Of a DNA stretch of 64,000 bases, positions 34,615 through 43,041 are shown piece by piece. Both the position numbers and the translations under genes were made by a program. The notes beneath the pieces were generated by a model. It was not told the DNA's origin, made no database searches, and was given only the letters and a program-made list of their open reading frames with translations. This DNA comes from CAVOHU01 sp963817885 (GTDB lineage Bacteria; Acidobacteriota; Vicinamibacteria; Vicinamibacterales; JAKQTR01), in NCBI GenBank assembly GCA_963817885.1, contig CAWFQE010000006.1:310001-374000 (forward strand). Reading direction: 5' to 3'. Each line of letters begins with the position of its first letter. Position 1 is the first letter of the stretch.

Positions 34615-36851
34615 TTAATCTGCTCTGCCGTCGACACCTGGAAGCGTCGGAAGTTGGAGTAGGTGGCCACGCACTGCACCAGCGTCTTGTCGCCGCCAAT
34701 CCGCCCGAGCTGGTTCGCCCCTTCGTACCACTCCCACATCTGCACCGGCACCAGGACGTCGGTGCCTGGCAGCGGGCCGAAATCGACACGGATGAGGGAC
34801 CGCTTCTCCGATCCCCGGTCGAACCGGAGCTCGGTCCTGAGAACCCGGCCGTTCCCGGCGTCGAGCCAGATGCGCCCCTCGATGGGAATGTCGTTGCCGC
34901 CGGGCGTCCCGATGAGCGTCGGCCGGGCCTTCTCCGTGAAGGTGAGGACCCGGGCCACCCGCTCACCGATCTTCTCGTCAGCGGCGTGCCTGAACTCGAA
35001 CCGGCGCTGCATCGATCGGCGCATGAACGAGAGCGTGACGGTCGGATTGTTCAGCGTCCGGCGGAAGTCGCCCAGGTTGTACCGCGCGCTCTCGCTGGTG
35101 ATGCGCTGAAATTGTGCGTCGCGATCGGGGGCATTCGACAGGAACAGGGCCCGCACGCGCTCGGTGCGATCGCGAACCATCTGGCCGTCGACCTCGGCCA
35201 CGTCCCGGTAGCCGACCCACTGTTTCCCGGCGATCTGCGCCAGCAGCACGTCCGACACCAGCTGCCTTCGCGAGATGATCGGCCCTCGCTTCTTGATGTC
35301 GGGATCGTTCGGATTGTCGTGCCAGGCGAGCGCCGGCTCCGTTTCAGGCCCCGCCGGATTCCCGCGCCAGGGGTGAATGATCTGCACGTACCGTTCCTCG
35401 GCGACGACGGCCGAGAACCCCGTCTCGAATCGCTCGACGTAGTCCGCGAGCCTGGAGCTCATGCCCTCGACATCCGTGCCGATCGGTGCTCCGGGATCCG
35501 CAGGCTGGACGGGCGATGCGGAGGTAGCGGGTGGCGCACCGCCGGCTGGCGGCGCCGCGGCTTCAACCGGCGGAGCGGCCTCGGCAGCCACGGGCTTGTT
35601 CGCGGCCTCGGCCTTGATTGCTCGTGAGCTTGCCGGATCGATTCGGAACGACCGGCGCGCGCGTACGCTGGCACCCCATCCGCGGTCGGCGACTTTCACG
35701 TCGATTGCATGCACCTTGCCGTCGCGATCGCCCGGCTGGGCTTCGAATGCGAGCAGATAGCTCGCCGAGAGTTCGCGCGCGAGTTGCGCGAACCCGATCT
35801 CTCCAGTGACCGGTGTGATGGCCAGCCCGCCCGTCGCTCCTGCCAACGCATAGGCGGCTGACACCGACTCCATCGGCGCCGTCGGCATATTTACCGACTC
35901 CACCGTCGTCGCCCGCATGGAATCGGTGCGCGCCTGGTAGGACGGCAGGAAGTTCTGGAGCGCGTGCACGGTGACCCGGGCTGCCGCGGCTTTCGCAGCC
36001 AGCCTGGCGATGCTCGATCGATGCTCGGGAAGCCACGGGGGCGCGCCGGTGATCCACACGAGATGTTTCGGCCCTTCCAGCGATCCGAGCGCGTCGACGA
36101 GGCCCTCGATGTCGGCCAGCGTGACCGTCGTGCGATCGCGGGTTTCCAGTCCGAGCGTCCGCGCCTGCGCCTCGACCTCCTGGTCGCACGAAGGCCGCGG
36201 CTGCTTGTAGCATTCGCGGTTGATGACGGCCGCCAGCACTTCCTTCGAGCCGTCGGCGATGAGGATGGCATCCTCCTTGGCAACGACCCAGCGCCCGAAC
36301 GGCGGCGGCTCGGTGCCGATCATCTGTCGCAGCTCGCGTTTCGCCGCCTCCCGGTCGGTCGAGAACCGCAGCTTCGAGCTCTTGGCGGGTATCGCCCACA
36401 CGGCGACCCGATCCGCGGGTGTCAGGCGGTCGATAAACCGGGCGCCTGCGGCGAGCATCTGCTGCCCTTCGCCGCGGATGATCTGGTCGCGATCCACCGC
36501 GAGCACGAACACCCGGCCGGTCTGGGTCACCGGCACAGGCAGGGGCGCTGCCGGAACGTCGGCCACCGGAGGAGGAAGAGGCGGCGCGGCTTCATCGGAG
36601 GAATCAGCCCGGATCAGGCGCAGCGACACGATTGGCCGCGGCTTGCCGTCGACGAGGATCGTCACGTCGGGGATCTTCAGGTCGACAATCGGGTCGCCGC
36701 CGCGGTTGAGAACCGTCAGGTCGACGGTGACCAGTTCAACGCCCGCCTTGAAGGCAGGCGGCTGCGCCTGCGGAAGCCTTGCCTGGCCTCCCGCGATCGA
36801 ACCGCCGATCACGATCGACAGCGCGACGGAGACGGCGAATCTGGAAGTCAT
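34611..36851 (-). CDS. Exported VWFA-related protein (acidobacterial type)
   Basis: A 746-residue secreted protein. The signal peptide is MTSRFAVSVALSIVIGGSIAGG, for which I chose the start 36851 rather than an upstream in-frame codon at 37007. Residues about 35-70 (VELVTVDLTVLNRGGDPIVD) and the following domain are typical of the VWFA-related family (TIGR03436) that is expanded in Acidobacteriota. It has FVLAVDRDQIIRGEG in place of a standard metal-binding MIDAS DxSxS. A proline/alanine-rich linker at about residues 480-520 leads to a C-terminal domain of some 230 residues with aromatic strands. The role is unknown; it is a useful taxonomic marker. Confidence 0.85.
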   Translation of the reverse strand: MTSRFAVSVALSIVIGGSIAGGQARLPQAQPPAFKAGVELVTVDLTVLNRGGDPIVDLKIPDVTILVDGKPRPIVSLRLIRADSSDEAAPPLPPPVADVPAAPLPVPVTQTGRVFVLAVDRDQIIRGEGQQMLAAGARFIDRLTPADRVAVWAIPAKSSKLRFSTDREAAKRELRQMIGTEPPPFGRWVVAKEDAILIADGSKEVLAAVINRECYKQPRPSCDQEVEAQARTLGLETRDRTTVTLADIEGLVDALGSLEGPKHLVWITGAPPWLPEHRSSIARLAAKAAAARVTVHALQNFLPSYQARTDSMRATTVESVNMPTAPMESVSAAYALAGATGGLAITPVTGEIGFAQLARELSASYLLAFEAQPGDRDGKVHAIDVKVADRGWGASVRARRSFRIDPASSRAIKAEAANKPVAAEAAPPVEAAAPPAGGAPPATSASPVQPADPGAPIGTDVEGMSSRLADYVERFETGFSAVVAEERYVQIIHPWRGNPAGPETEPALAWHDNPNDPDIKKRGPIISRRQLVSDVLLAQIAGKQWVGYRDVAEVDGQMVRDRTERVRALFLSNAPDRDAQFQRITSESARYNLGDFRRTLNNPTVTLSFMRRSMQRRFEFRHAADEKIGERVARVLTFTEKARPTLIGTPGGNDIPIEGRIWLDAGNGRVLRTELRFDRGSEKRSLIRVDFGPLPGTDVLVPVQMWEWYEGANQLGRIGGDKTLVQCVATYSNFRRFQVSTAEQIK

Positions 36852-37059
36852 GTGGATCCTGACGGGAAAGGCAGGGCGCTGATGAATCATCTGCCGCGCG
36901 CCCGTTCCCGTCAAGGATCGGAGCAGACCGGGGCGGCGCCGGGGCTCTCGGTTGAAGCTCGTGAACCCAGGCTCGCGGGCCGGGCGCTGGCCTGCGTGGG
37001 ATCGCACCGATGCAGGTCCAGCGACGCCACGCGAACTGGCCGGCCTCGAGCGCGACCGA

Positions 37060-37087
37060 GCCCCAAGCCTCAGGCCTCAGGCCCCTA
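37060..37087. repeat. Heptamer array (GCCTCAG type, x4) covering the transporter stop codon
   Basis: Units GCCCCAA, GCCTCAG, GCCTCAG, GCCCCTA. The last unit includes the TAG stop of the dicarboxylate transporter (37085-37087), so the array begins inside the gene end. Confidence 0.55.
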
Positions 37088-38386
37088 GCCGGCGTCTGCG
37101 TCCGGCACGACGACGGCGGCAGGCTGCATCGGATGCGCGAGCCGTGTGCGCACCGTGTCCTTCGTCAGTTCGCCTTCCCACCGGCTGACGACGATCGTCG
37201 CGATGCCGTTGCCGACCACGTTGGTCACCGCCCGGCACTCGCTCATGAACTTGTCGATGCCAAGCAGCAGGGCCAGCGCCTGGATGGGGATCTGCGGGAC
37301 GACGGCCAGCGTCCCGGCCAGCGTGACGAATCCCGTGCCGGTCACGCCCGAGGCCCCCTTCGACGCAATCATCGCGAAGAGCAGCACCCGGAACTCCTCG
37401 CCAAAGGTCAGGTGCGTGTTCGTCGCCTGCGCCAGGAACAGCACGCACAGCGTGAGGTAGATGTTGGTGCCGTCGGTGTTGAAGCTGTAGCCGGTCGGGA
37501 ACACCAGCCCGACGACGGATCGCGACGGCCCGAGGCGCTCCAGCTTCTGCATCATGTCCGGCAGCACGGTTTCCGACGAGCTGGTGCCGAGCACGATCAG
37601 CAACTCGTCCTTGATGTAGGCGATGAAGCGCAGGATCGAGAACCCGGACGCGTAGGCGATCGGGCCAAGAACGACCAGCAGGAACAGGACACTCGTCAGG
37701 TAAAAGGTGCCGATGAGCTGCGCCAGGTTCGACAGCGAGGTGATGCTGTACTTGCCGACGGTGAAGGCAATCGCGCCGAAGGCGCCGATTGGCGCTGCCT
37801 TGACGATGATGCGGATGATGCCGAAGAACACCTTGGCGGCCGCGCCGACCGCGGCATTGATCTTCTGGCCGAACGGCCCCAGGCGGGAGATCGCGAACCC
37901 GGAGAGGATCGCGAGCAGCAGCACCTGGAGCACGTCGCCATGAACGAAGGCCCCGACGAAGGTGTCCGGAATGATCGACATCAGGCGCGGCACGAATCCG
38001 AAGTCCCCGGACCGCGGGACAAGCGCGGTGACGGCCTTCGGGTCGAGCGTTGCGGGATCGATGTTGAGGCCGGCGCCAGGCTGGATGATGTGCGCGACGA
38101 CCATGCCCGTGATCAGGGCGAGGGTGGACACGACCTCGAAGTAGATCAGCGTCTTCAGGCCGACGCGCCCCACCTTCTTCATGTCGTTCATGGACGCGAT
38201 GCCCTGAACGACGATGCAGAAGACGACGGGACCGATCATCATCCGGATGAGCGAGACGAACCCGTCACCGAGCGGCTTGAGCGCGGGGCCCGCCTCCGGG
38301 TAGAAATGGCCCAGCAGGGTTCCAAGCCCGATCGCCACCAGCACCTGCACGTAGAGGATCGAGTACCAGGGTCGACGCTGTGCCAT
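37085..38386 (-). CDS. dctA: Dicarboxylate/amino acid:cation symporter (DctA-like)
   Basis: A 433-residue DAACS-family transporter with the two hairpin regions and the family signatures IVLGTSSSETVLP, TGYSFNTDGTNIYLTLCVLF and MIASKGASGVTGTGFV. The aspartate and asparagine pattern near the end (SECRAVTNVVGNGIATIVV) is that of substrate-binding helix 8. The form NTDGTNIYLT followed by AQATN is closer to C4-dicarboxylate carriers than to glutamate carriers, but this is a judgement by eye. The ATG at 38386 is used; a TTG just before it is possible. Heptamer arrays flank the gene on both sides. Confidence 0.85.
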   Translation of the reverse strand: MAQRRPWYSILYVQVLVAIGLGTLLGHFYPEAGPALKPLGDGFVSLIRMMIGPVVFCIVVQGIASMNDMKKVGRVGLKTLIYFEVVSTLALITGMVVAHIIQPGAGLNIDPATLDPKAVTALVPRSGDFGFVPRLMSIIPDTFVGAFVHGDVLQVLLLAILSGFAISRLGPFGQKINAAVGAAAKVFFGIIRIIVKAAPIGAFGAIAFTVGKYSITSLSNLAQLIGTFYLTSVLFLLVVLGPIAYASGFSILRFIAYIKDELLIVLGTSSSETVLPDMMQKLERLGPSRSVVGLVFPTGYSFNTDGTNIYLTLCVLFLAQATNTHLTFGEEFRVLLFAMIASKGASGVTGTGFVTLAGTLAVVPQIPIQALALLLGIDKFMSECRAVTNVVGNGIATIVVSRWEGELTKDTVRTRLAHPMQPAAVVVPDADAG

Positions 38387-38439
38387 CAATTCCCCCTATT
38401 CCCGGAGCTCGCGTGAGTCGATACGATCGCTCCGGCGCA

Positions 38440-38464
38440 GGCTCTCGGCTTTCGGCTCTCGGCT
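38440..38464. repeat. Heptamer array (GGCTCTC x3.6)
   Basis: Units GGCTCTC, GGCTTTC, GGCTCTC and a partial GGCT lie in the 204-base gap between the hydroxyacid dehydrogenase end and the DctA-like gene start. Confidence 0.6.
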
Positions 38465-38543
38465 AACAACCAGCGGCCAGAACCGTCCGTGACCAAAACA
38501 CGTGAACTCGAGCCTGGAGACAGGTGCCTTTGTGCAAGTGGCG

Positions 38544-38574
38544 GCCGCAAGCCGCGAGCCGCGAGCCGCCAGCC
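38544..38574. repeat. Heptamer array (GCCGCGA x4)
   Basis: Units GCCGCAA, GCCGCGA, GCCGCGA, GCCGCCA and a partial unit lie 17 bases beyond the stop of the hydroxyacid dehydrogenase gene. This is the second array in the same intergenic region, with a different unit. Confidence 0.6.
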
Positions 38575-38590
38575 TGACTGCTCGTTCCGC

Positions 38591-39571
38591 TCAATACGCG
38601 CGATTCCGCGGCGGCTCGCCGCCGACGAGCACCCGCACGATGTTCTCCCACGCCGACCGGCACAGGAACGCCGCGGACTGCCGCGTGACGCCGGCGATGT
38701 GCGGCGTGAGCAGCAGGCGCTCGGCCGCGTCGCCCTCGAGCGCCAGCAGCGGGTGGCCGGCCGCCGGCGGCTCGACGCCGTAGACGTCGACGGCCGCCCC
38801 TCCCAGGTGACCGCTCCCGAGACTGCGCGCGAGCGCCGCCTCATCGACGATCCCGCCACGCGAGGCCTGCACGAGCACCGCCCCCGGCTTCATCAGACCC
38901 AGTTCGCGATCTCCCATGAGGCCCCTGGTCTCGGGCATGAGCGGAACGTGCAGCGTCACGACATCGGCCATCCGCAGCAACTCATCGAGCGACACCGGCT
39001 CGGCCCCGAGCGTGCGCGCGGCGCCCCCATCGCGCGGGGCAGGATCGTAGAAGCAGATCCGGCAGCCCATGTGATGGAACGCCTCGGCGACGGCGACGCC
39101 GATGGTGCCGAACCCCACGACGCCGATCGTCAGGCCGTCGAGCCCCCCGAGGTTGTCGGCGACCATCCGCGCCCGGAACGCCACGTAGTGGCCCCGCTTG
39201 ATTTCCGCGTCGGCCCAGGCGAAGCGCCGCAGCAGCACGGCCGCGGCCGTGACGACATATTCCGCGACGGCGCGGTTGCTGCCGCCCGGCACGTTGGCCA
39301 CGGGGATGCCGGCCGCCTGCAGCGCGGCGCGATCCAGCCGGTCGAGGCCGGCGCCGGTCACCTGCACGAGCCGGAGCCTGCTCTGATCGAAGAGCGAGGC
39401 GGCGAGCGGCGGACCGACGGCCGGCATGAGGACGGCGTCGACCTGGCGCATCACCGCGGCAAGGTCGGCATCGGCGGGCCCTCGATAGGTCACGTCGAGC
39501 GGGGAAGGCGGCAGGGCGCCGGCTCGTTCGAAATCCGCCTTCGGCCTGAGGCTCAGGACACGTGTCGTCAT
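38591..39571 (-). CDS. D-2-hydroxyacid dehydrogenase (phosphoglycerate dehydrogenase-like)
   Basis: A 326-residue NAD(P)-dependent enzyme that reduces 2-oxoacids to D-2-hydroxyacids or the reverse. The Rossmann motif is VVGFGTIGVAVAEAF, with catalytic Arg in VQASRGGIVDEAAL, Glu in VYGVEPP, and His in LLTPHIAG. The start at 39571 overlaps the cupin stop by 4 bases (ATGA); the frame is open further up but without support. It is the last gene of the four-gene minus operon of the sugar-acid island. Confidence 0.88.
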   Translation of the reverse strand: MTTRVLSLRPKADFERAGALPPSPLDVTYRGPADADLAAVMRQVDAVLMPAVGPPLAASLFDQSRLRLVQVTGAGLDRLDRAALQAAGIPVANVPGGSNRAVAEYVVTAAAVLLRRFAWADAEIKRGHYVAFRARMVADNLGGLDGLTIGVVGFGTIGVAVAEAFHHMGCRICFYDPAPRDGGAARTLGAEPVSLDELLRMADVVTLHVPLMPETRGLMGDRELGLMKPGAVLVQASRGGIVDEAALARSLGSGHLGGAAVDVYGVEPPAAGHPLLALEGDAAERLLLTPHIAGVTRQSAAFLCRSAWENIVRVLVGGEPPRNRAY

Positions 39572-39963
39572 GATGTCATCGGAGAATCGGGGCCGGTCAA
39601 CTCCCTGGACAGGCGGGTGATGTCGGCCACAGGAAAGAAGCACAACAGCATCAGCGGGGATCCGCCCGTGTTGCGCGTGACGTGCGGTTCCCCGGGGGGA
39701 ACGAAGATCGTGTCGCCCGCGGCCACCTCGTGATCGGCTCCGGCCGCCGACAGACGGCCCGATCCCGACAGGACGAAGATGCACTCTTCGCACCCGTCGT
39801 GCAAGTGAGGCCCGCGGGGCGCGGCGCCCGGGCCGGCGGGCGGGATTTCAACCAGCCGCAGCGTGAGGCTCGTCGCACCGGTCGCCGCCGAAACCAGGTC
39901 CAGCGCGCTTCGCCCCGGCAGGCCAAGCCGGCGGGCGTCCGATTGGTGAATGACGCGGGCCAT
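39568..39963 (-). CDS. Cupin-domain protein
   Basis: A 131-residue single-domain cupin with metal ligands in PHLHDGCEECIFVLSG (His, His, Glu pattern) and the second motif FVPPGEPHVTRN. It could be an isomerase, a small dioxygenase or a sugar-acid sensor; this cannot be decided from sequence. It overlaps the creatininase-like gene by one base (TGATG) and the dehydrogenase gene by four, which ties it to the same pathway. Confidence 0.85.
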   Translation of the reverse strand: MARVIHQSDARRLGLPGRSALDLVSAATGATSLTLRLVEIPPAGPGAAPRGPHLHDGCEECIFVLSGSGRLSAAGADHEVAAGDTIFVPPGEPHVTRNTGGSPLMLLCFFPVADITRLSRELTGPDSPMTS

Positions 39964-40766
39964 CACGTCACGCGGGCGACGGTCCGGACGCCGCCGGTCG
40001 CGCCCTGCACCTGGTCCAGCTGCCGGAAGATTTCGGACGCCCGAAGGGCGATGGACTCGGCGACGCCGTTGATCATCCGATCGGCATTGTCCCTGGTCGC
40101 CCGCTGCGGGCTGCCGTACCACCCGGAGGGCGCGATCGACCGCACGTCGCCGAGCACCGGCTGGTAGGCGCGCGTCCGCCGCAGCGTGTCCATGGTGCGC
40201 CCGTGCTGGTGGTCCGACGATCCATCGATGCGATCCAGGTGGACCAGTTCGGGCCGGCCCGCCAGCACGGCGAGCGCCTCGATCTCGCCTCCATGCGTGA
40301 GGCCGTTGAACTCGGCGCCGAACATTTCCTCGGCGACGTAGCAGGCCTGCACGGTGACCACGGTCATCCCGGCCTGGCGGTGGATGGCGTCGGCGGCCAG
40401 CGCGAGCGTCGGGATGTTGCCTTCGTGCCAGTTGAGGATCAGCAGCTCGCGGGCTCCGTGCCTGGCCGTCGACGCGCAGGTGTCGGTCACCAGGCGGAGG
40501 TAGGTGTCGGGCGACAGCGAGATGGTGCCTTCGTAGGCCATGTGCAGCGGCGTGACGCCGAGCGGGCCGCCTGGAAGCACGAGGCCGTCCATGCGCTCGG
40601 CGACGGCATGCGCGATGGCGTGCGCCGCGAACGTGTCGGTCCCGGTGGGCAAATGCGGGCCGTGCTGCTCGACGCTGCCGGCCGGCAGGATGACGAGCGG
40701 ATGGGCGCGGAGCTGGGCGGCGATCTCGGGTTGGGTCAGCTCGATGAAGAATCGGCTAGGCAGCAT
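39963..40766 (-). CDS. Creatininase family protein
   Basis: A 267-residue metal-dependent amidohydrolase of the creatininase family. It has SVEQHGPHLPTGTDTF, LILNWHEGN and LTHGGEIEALA carrying the Glu, His and Asp metal ligands. Family members open cyclic amides or act in cofactor and sugar-acid routes. The ATG at 40766 has a GGGGGG run upstream; a GTG at 40772 is possible. Its start overlaps the oxidoreductase gene by 11 bases. Confidence 0.88.
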   Translation of the reverse strand: MLPSRFFIELTQPEIAAQLRAHPLVILPAGSVEQHGPHLPTGTDTFAAHAIAHAVAERMDGLVLPGGPLGVTPLHMAYEGTISLSPDTYLRLVTDTCASTARHGARELLILNWHEGNIPTLALAADAIHRQAGMTVVTVQACYVAEEMFGAEFNGLTHGGEIEALAVLAGRPELVHLDRIDGSSDHQHGRTMDTLRRTRAYQPVLGDVRSIAPSGWYGSPQRATRDNADRMINGVAESIALRASEIFRQLDQVQGATGGVRTVARVT

Positions 40767-41847
40767 GGCCACCCCCCTTCGCCGCCCGGTCGCGCGCCTC
40801 GTTCAGGACCTCGGCGATCCTGACGGCCTGTCCGCCGCGCTCGAGCGATCGCAGCGCCGCGTAGACCACCGCGAGCGCGACGTTGCCGTTGCGGGCATCG
40901 AGCTCGCCCGAGACGCCGGTCCGGCAGCTCGACGCGAACATCTCGAGCTCGGCCTGGAACATGTCGCTTCGGCGCGGCTCCAGCGTCTCGCGGCTGGCGT
41001 ACCCGTTCTTCCCGCGCTGGATGTAGAGCGTGGAGGTCTTGTGCAGCTCATCGGGCGTGTCCCAGGTGCCGAAGTCGATCTCGAAGTGCATGAGCCCTTT
41101 CGATCCGAACACGCGCACGGCGAAGACGCCGGGCGAGGTCCAGCAGGATCCGACGTAGCCGATCTTGCCGTCGGCGAACTTGAGGAGCGTCATCGACTGG
41201 TCGTCGACCTCGGCGCCCACCGGTGACAGCTTCGACGCCATCGAGGCGGCCTCGAGGATGTCGCCGCCCAGGTAGTGCAGCACGTCGAACTGGTGGATGG
41301 CCAGCTGCGAGAGCGGTCCGCCCGGGGCCCGATCCTTGTACCAGCGCCACGTCTTCGGCGTCAGCTCGAGGGCGCGCTCGTTGGAGAAGTTCGCCTCGAT
41401 GAAGGCGACGCGCCCGAGCTCGCCCGCGTCGATCGCCTCGCGCATCTGCCGGATGCCGGCCATCAGCCGTGCGCTGTGGCCGACGGTGACGGTGATCCCG
41501 TATTGCTGCTCGAGCGCCGCAATCGCCAGGCCGTCGTCGAGCGTGCTGGCGATCGGCTTCTCGGTGTAGACGTGGCGGCCGGCGGCGGCGACCTGGCGGG
41601 CGACGGCCAGGTGCTGCTCGTTGGGCACCGTGAGGATCACGCCGGTGATGCGCGGGTCGGCCAGCATGGCGTCGAGGGTGGGGACGGCCTGGACGCCGGT
41701 CTCGCGCTCGAAGGCGCGGCGCTTGTCTTCGGTGCGGCTGAACGCCGCGAGGATGGCCAGGTGATCGGACTTGCTGGCGGCGCGGGTCAGGACCTTGGCC
41801 CAGCGGCCGAGTCCGACGATGCCGACACCGACGGGGTTGGCGCCCAT
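40756..41847 (-). CDS. Gfo/Idh/MocA family oxidoreductase
   Basis: A 363-residue NAD(P)-dependent sugar or inositol dehydrogenase. It has the N-terminal Rossmann fold GVGIVGLGRWAKVL, the catalytic-lysine segment VYTEKPIAST, and the C-terminal barrel-like half (GGPLSQLAIHQFDVLHYLGG). It is the first gene of the minus operon. A 94-base gap with the operator separates it from the divergent GntR gene, so it is probably repressed by that regulator and induced by a sugar acid. Confidence 0.9.
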   Translation of the reverse strand: MGANPVGVGIVGLGRWAKVLTRAASKSDHLAILAAFSRTEDKRRAFERETGVQAVPTLDAMLADPRITGVILTVPNEQHLAVARQVAAAGRHVYTEKPIASTLDDGLAIAALEQQYGITVTVGHSARLMAGIRQMREAIDAGELGRVAFIEANFSNERALELTPKTWRWYKDRAPGGPLSQLAIHQFDVLHYLGGDILEAASMASKLSPVGAEVDDQSMTLLKFADGKIGYVGSCWTSPGVFAVRVFGSKGLMHFEIDFGTWDTPDELHKTSTLYIQRGKNGYASRETLEPRRSDMFQAELEMFASSCRTGVSGELDARNGNVALAVVYAALRSLERGGQAVRIAEVLNEARDRAAKGGGHAA

Positions 41848-41926
41848 GCTCGCCTCGTTTCCGGAAGAGAATCCGGCGCGCGGGGACGCCGCGGCGCCGC
41901 AGGTTGCGAAGAAGACTAATATGGTG

Positions 41927-41943
41927 ATACGGTATTACCGTAT
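41927..41943. promoter_or_regulatory. GntR operator ATACGGTA-T-TACCGTAT
   Basis: A perfect 17-base palindrome, ATACGGTATTACCGTAT, in the divergent gap. FCD-type GntR regulators of hexuronate operons (ExuR, UxuR) bind similar TGGTATACCA-type sites. The palindrome runs into the first candidate ATG of the regulator (41942) and is followed by TGACA-GGCA-TGTCA (41943-41956), a second dyad. Confidence 0.7.
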
Positions 41944-42721
41944 GACAGGCATGTCAAGCCCGGACGTCTCCCGCGGGCCCGGCGCGCGCCGGGCCGACCG
42001 CGAGACGGCCCCGATCATCCGCCGATCGGCCGCCCCGCTCCGGGCCCAGGTGCTCGAGCACCTCCGCGACTCGATCATCACCGGGCGCCTCAAGCCCGGC
42101 GCCCGCCTGATCGAACGCGAGCTGATCGCGCTGACCGGCGTCTCCCGCACGGTCATCCGCGAGACGCTCCGGCAGCTCGAGTCGGAGGGCCTGGTCGCCA
42201 TGATTCCCAACAAGGGCCCCGTCGTCCGCGCCCTCACGGTGGCCGAAGCCCGGGACCTCTACTCGATCCGCGCCGTGCTGGAGGGCCTGGCGGCGCGGCA
42301 GTTCGTCGAACACGCCCCCGGCCCTCAGGTCGACCGGCTCGAGCAGGCGCTGACGCTGGCCGCACGCGCCTACAAGAACGGCGATCCCGACCGGATACTC
42401 GACGCCAAGAACCGCTTCTACGACGTGCTGCTCGACGGCGCCGGCAGCGAAACGCTCTCGTCGATGATCGGCACGCTGCACGGCCGGATCCGGCGGTGGC
42501 GTGCGCTCGGCCTCGGCCATCCGAGGCGATCGGCCCGCCGCAAGGGGAGAGCATCCGGAACCTGCGCGCAGCTGATCGCCGCCATCAGGAAGCGGGACGC
42601 CGATCTCGCCGAACGCATCCTCCGGGACGAGGTGACGCAGGCTGCCTCCGAGGTCACGCGGCTGCTCTCGAATGACGTCCCGGACACTCCCCCGGCGGCC
42701 AGGCGCCGCCTCCCGGCCTAG
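41942..42721 (+). CDS. GntR family regulator, FCD subfamily
   Basis: A 259-residue repressor with an N-terminal winged helix (LRAQVLEHLRDSIITGRLKP ... RTVIRETLRQLESEGLV) and the all-helical FCD ligand domain with its metal/acid-binding helices (ARDLYSIRAVLEGLAAR, KNRFYDVLLDGAGSETL). Members of this subgroup sense sugar acids and other carboxylates. I give the ATG at 41942; the next ATG (41951) is equally possible, as the first overlaps the operator. No ribosome site is obvious, so a leaderless transcript is conceivable. The downstream altronate dehydratase genes fit hexuronate control. Confidence 0.85.
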   Translation: MTGMSSPDVSRGPGARRADRETAPIIRRSAAPLRAQVLEHLRDSIITGRLKPGARLIERELIALTGVSRTVIRETLRQLESEGLVAMIPNKGPVVRALTVAEARDLYSIRAVLEGLAARQFVEHAPGPQVDRLEQALTLAARAYKNGDPDRILDAKNRFYDVLLDGAGSETLSSMIGTLHGRIRRWRALGLGHPRRSARRKGRASGTCAQLIAAIRKRDADLAERILRDEVTQAASEVTRLLSNDVPDTPPAARRRLPA

Positions 42722-42753
42722 GCACACGACTTTCACTTGCGAGGAGAATGTCG

Positions 42754-43040
42754 ATGGCTACGCATTTTATCGTCCACGACAAGGCAGACACCGTCGGTGT
42801 CGTGGTTGTCGAGGACGTGCAGCCCGGGACCGTGCTCTCGGGCTGGATCATGGAGACCGACGAAACCGTCGCGCTCGAGGCGCTCGACGCCGTGCCGCTC
42901 GGCCACAAGATCGCGCTGCGCGATCATCAAGTCGGGCGACACGGTCCTGAAGTACGGCCACGACGTCGGCCGGACCGTCGCCGAGGTCGGCACGCGGCCA
43001 CCACGTCCACGTCCAGAACCTGAAGACGAAGAGGTGGTGA
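42754..43040 (+). pseudogene. Altronate dehydratase SAF-domain subunit (UxaA N-part), frameshifted
   Basis: ATG 42754 follows GAGGAG by 7 bases. The protein begins ATHFIVHDKADTVGVVVVED and continues as a SAF domain if one extra base is removed at about 42925 and another at about 42994, giving IKSGDTVLKYGHDVGRTVAEVG and finally HHVHVQNLKTKRW before the stop at 43038-43040, about 94 residues in all. In two-gene UxaA-type dehydratases this small part pairs with the catalytic subunit that follows. The start of the next gene lies only 1 base on. Confidence 0.7.
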
Positions 43041-43041
43041 G

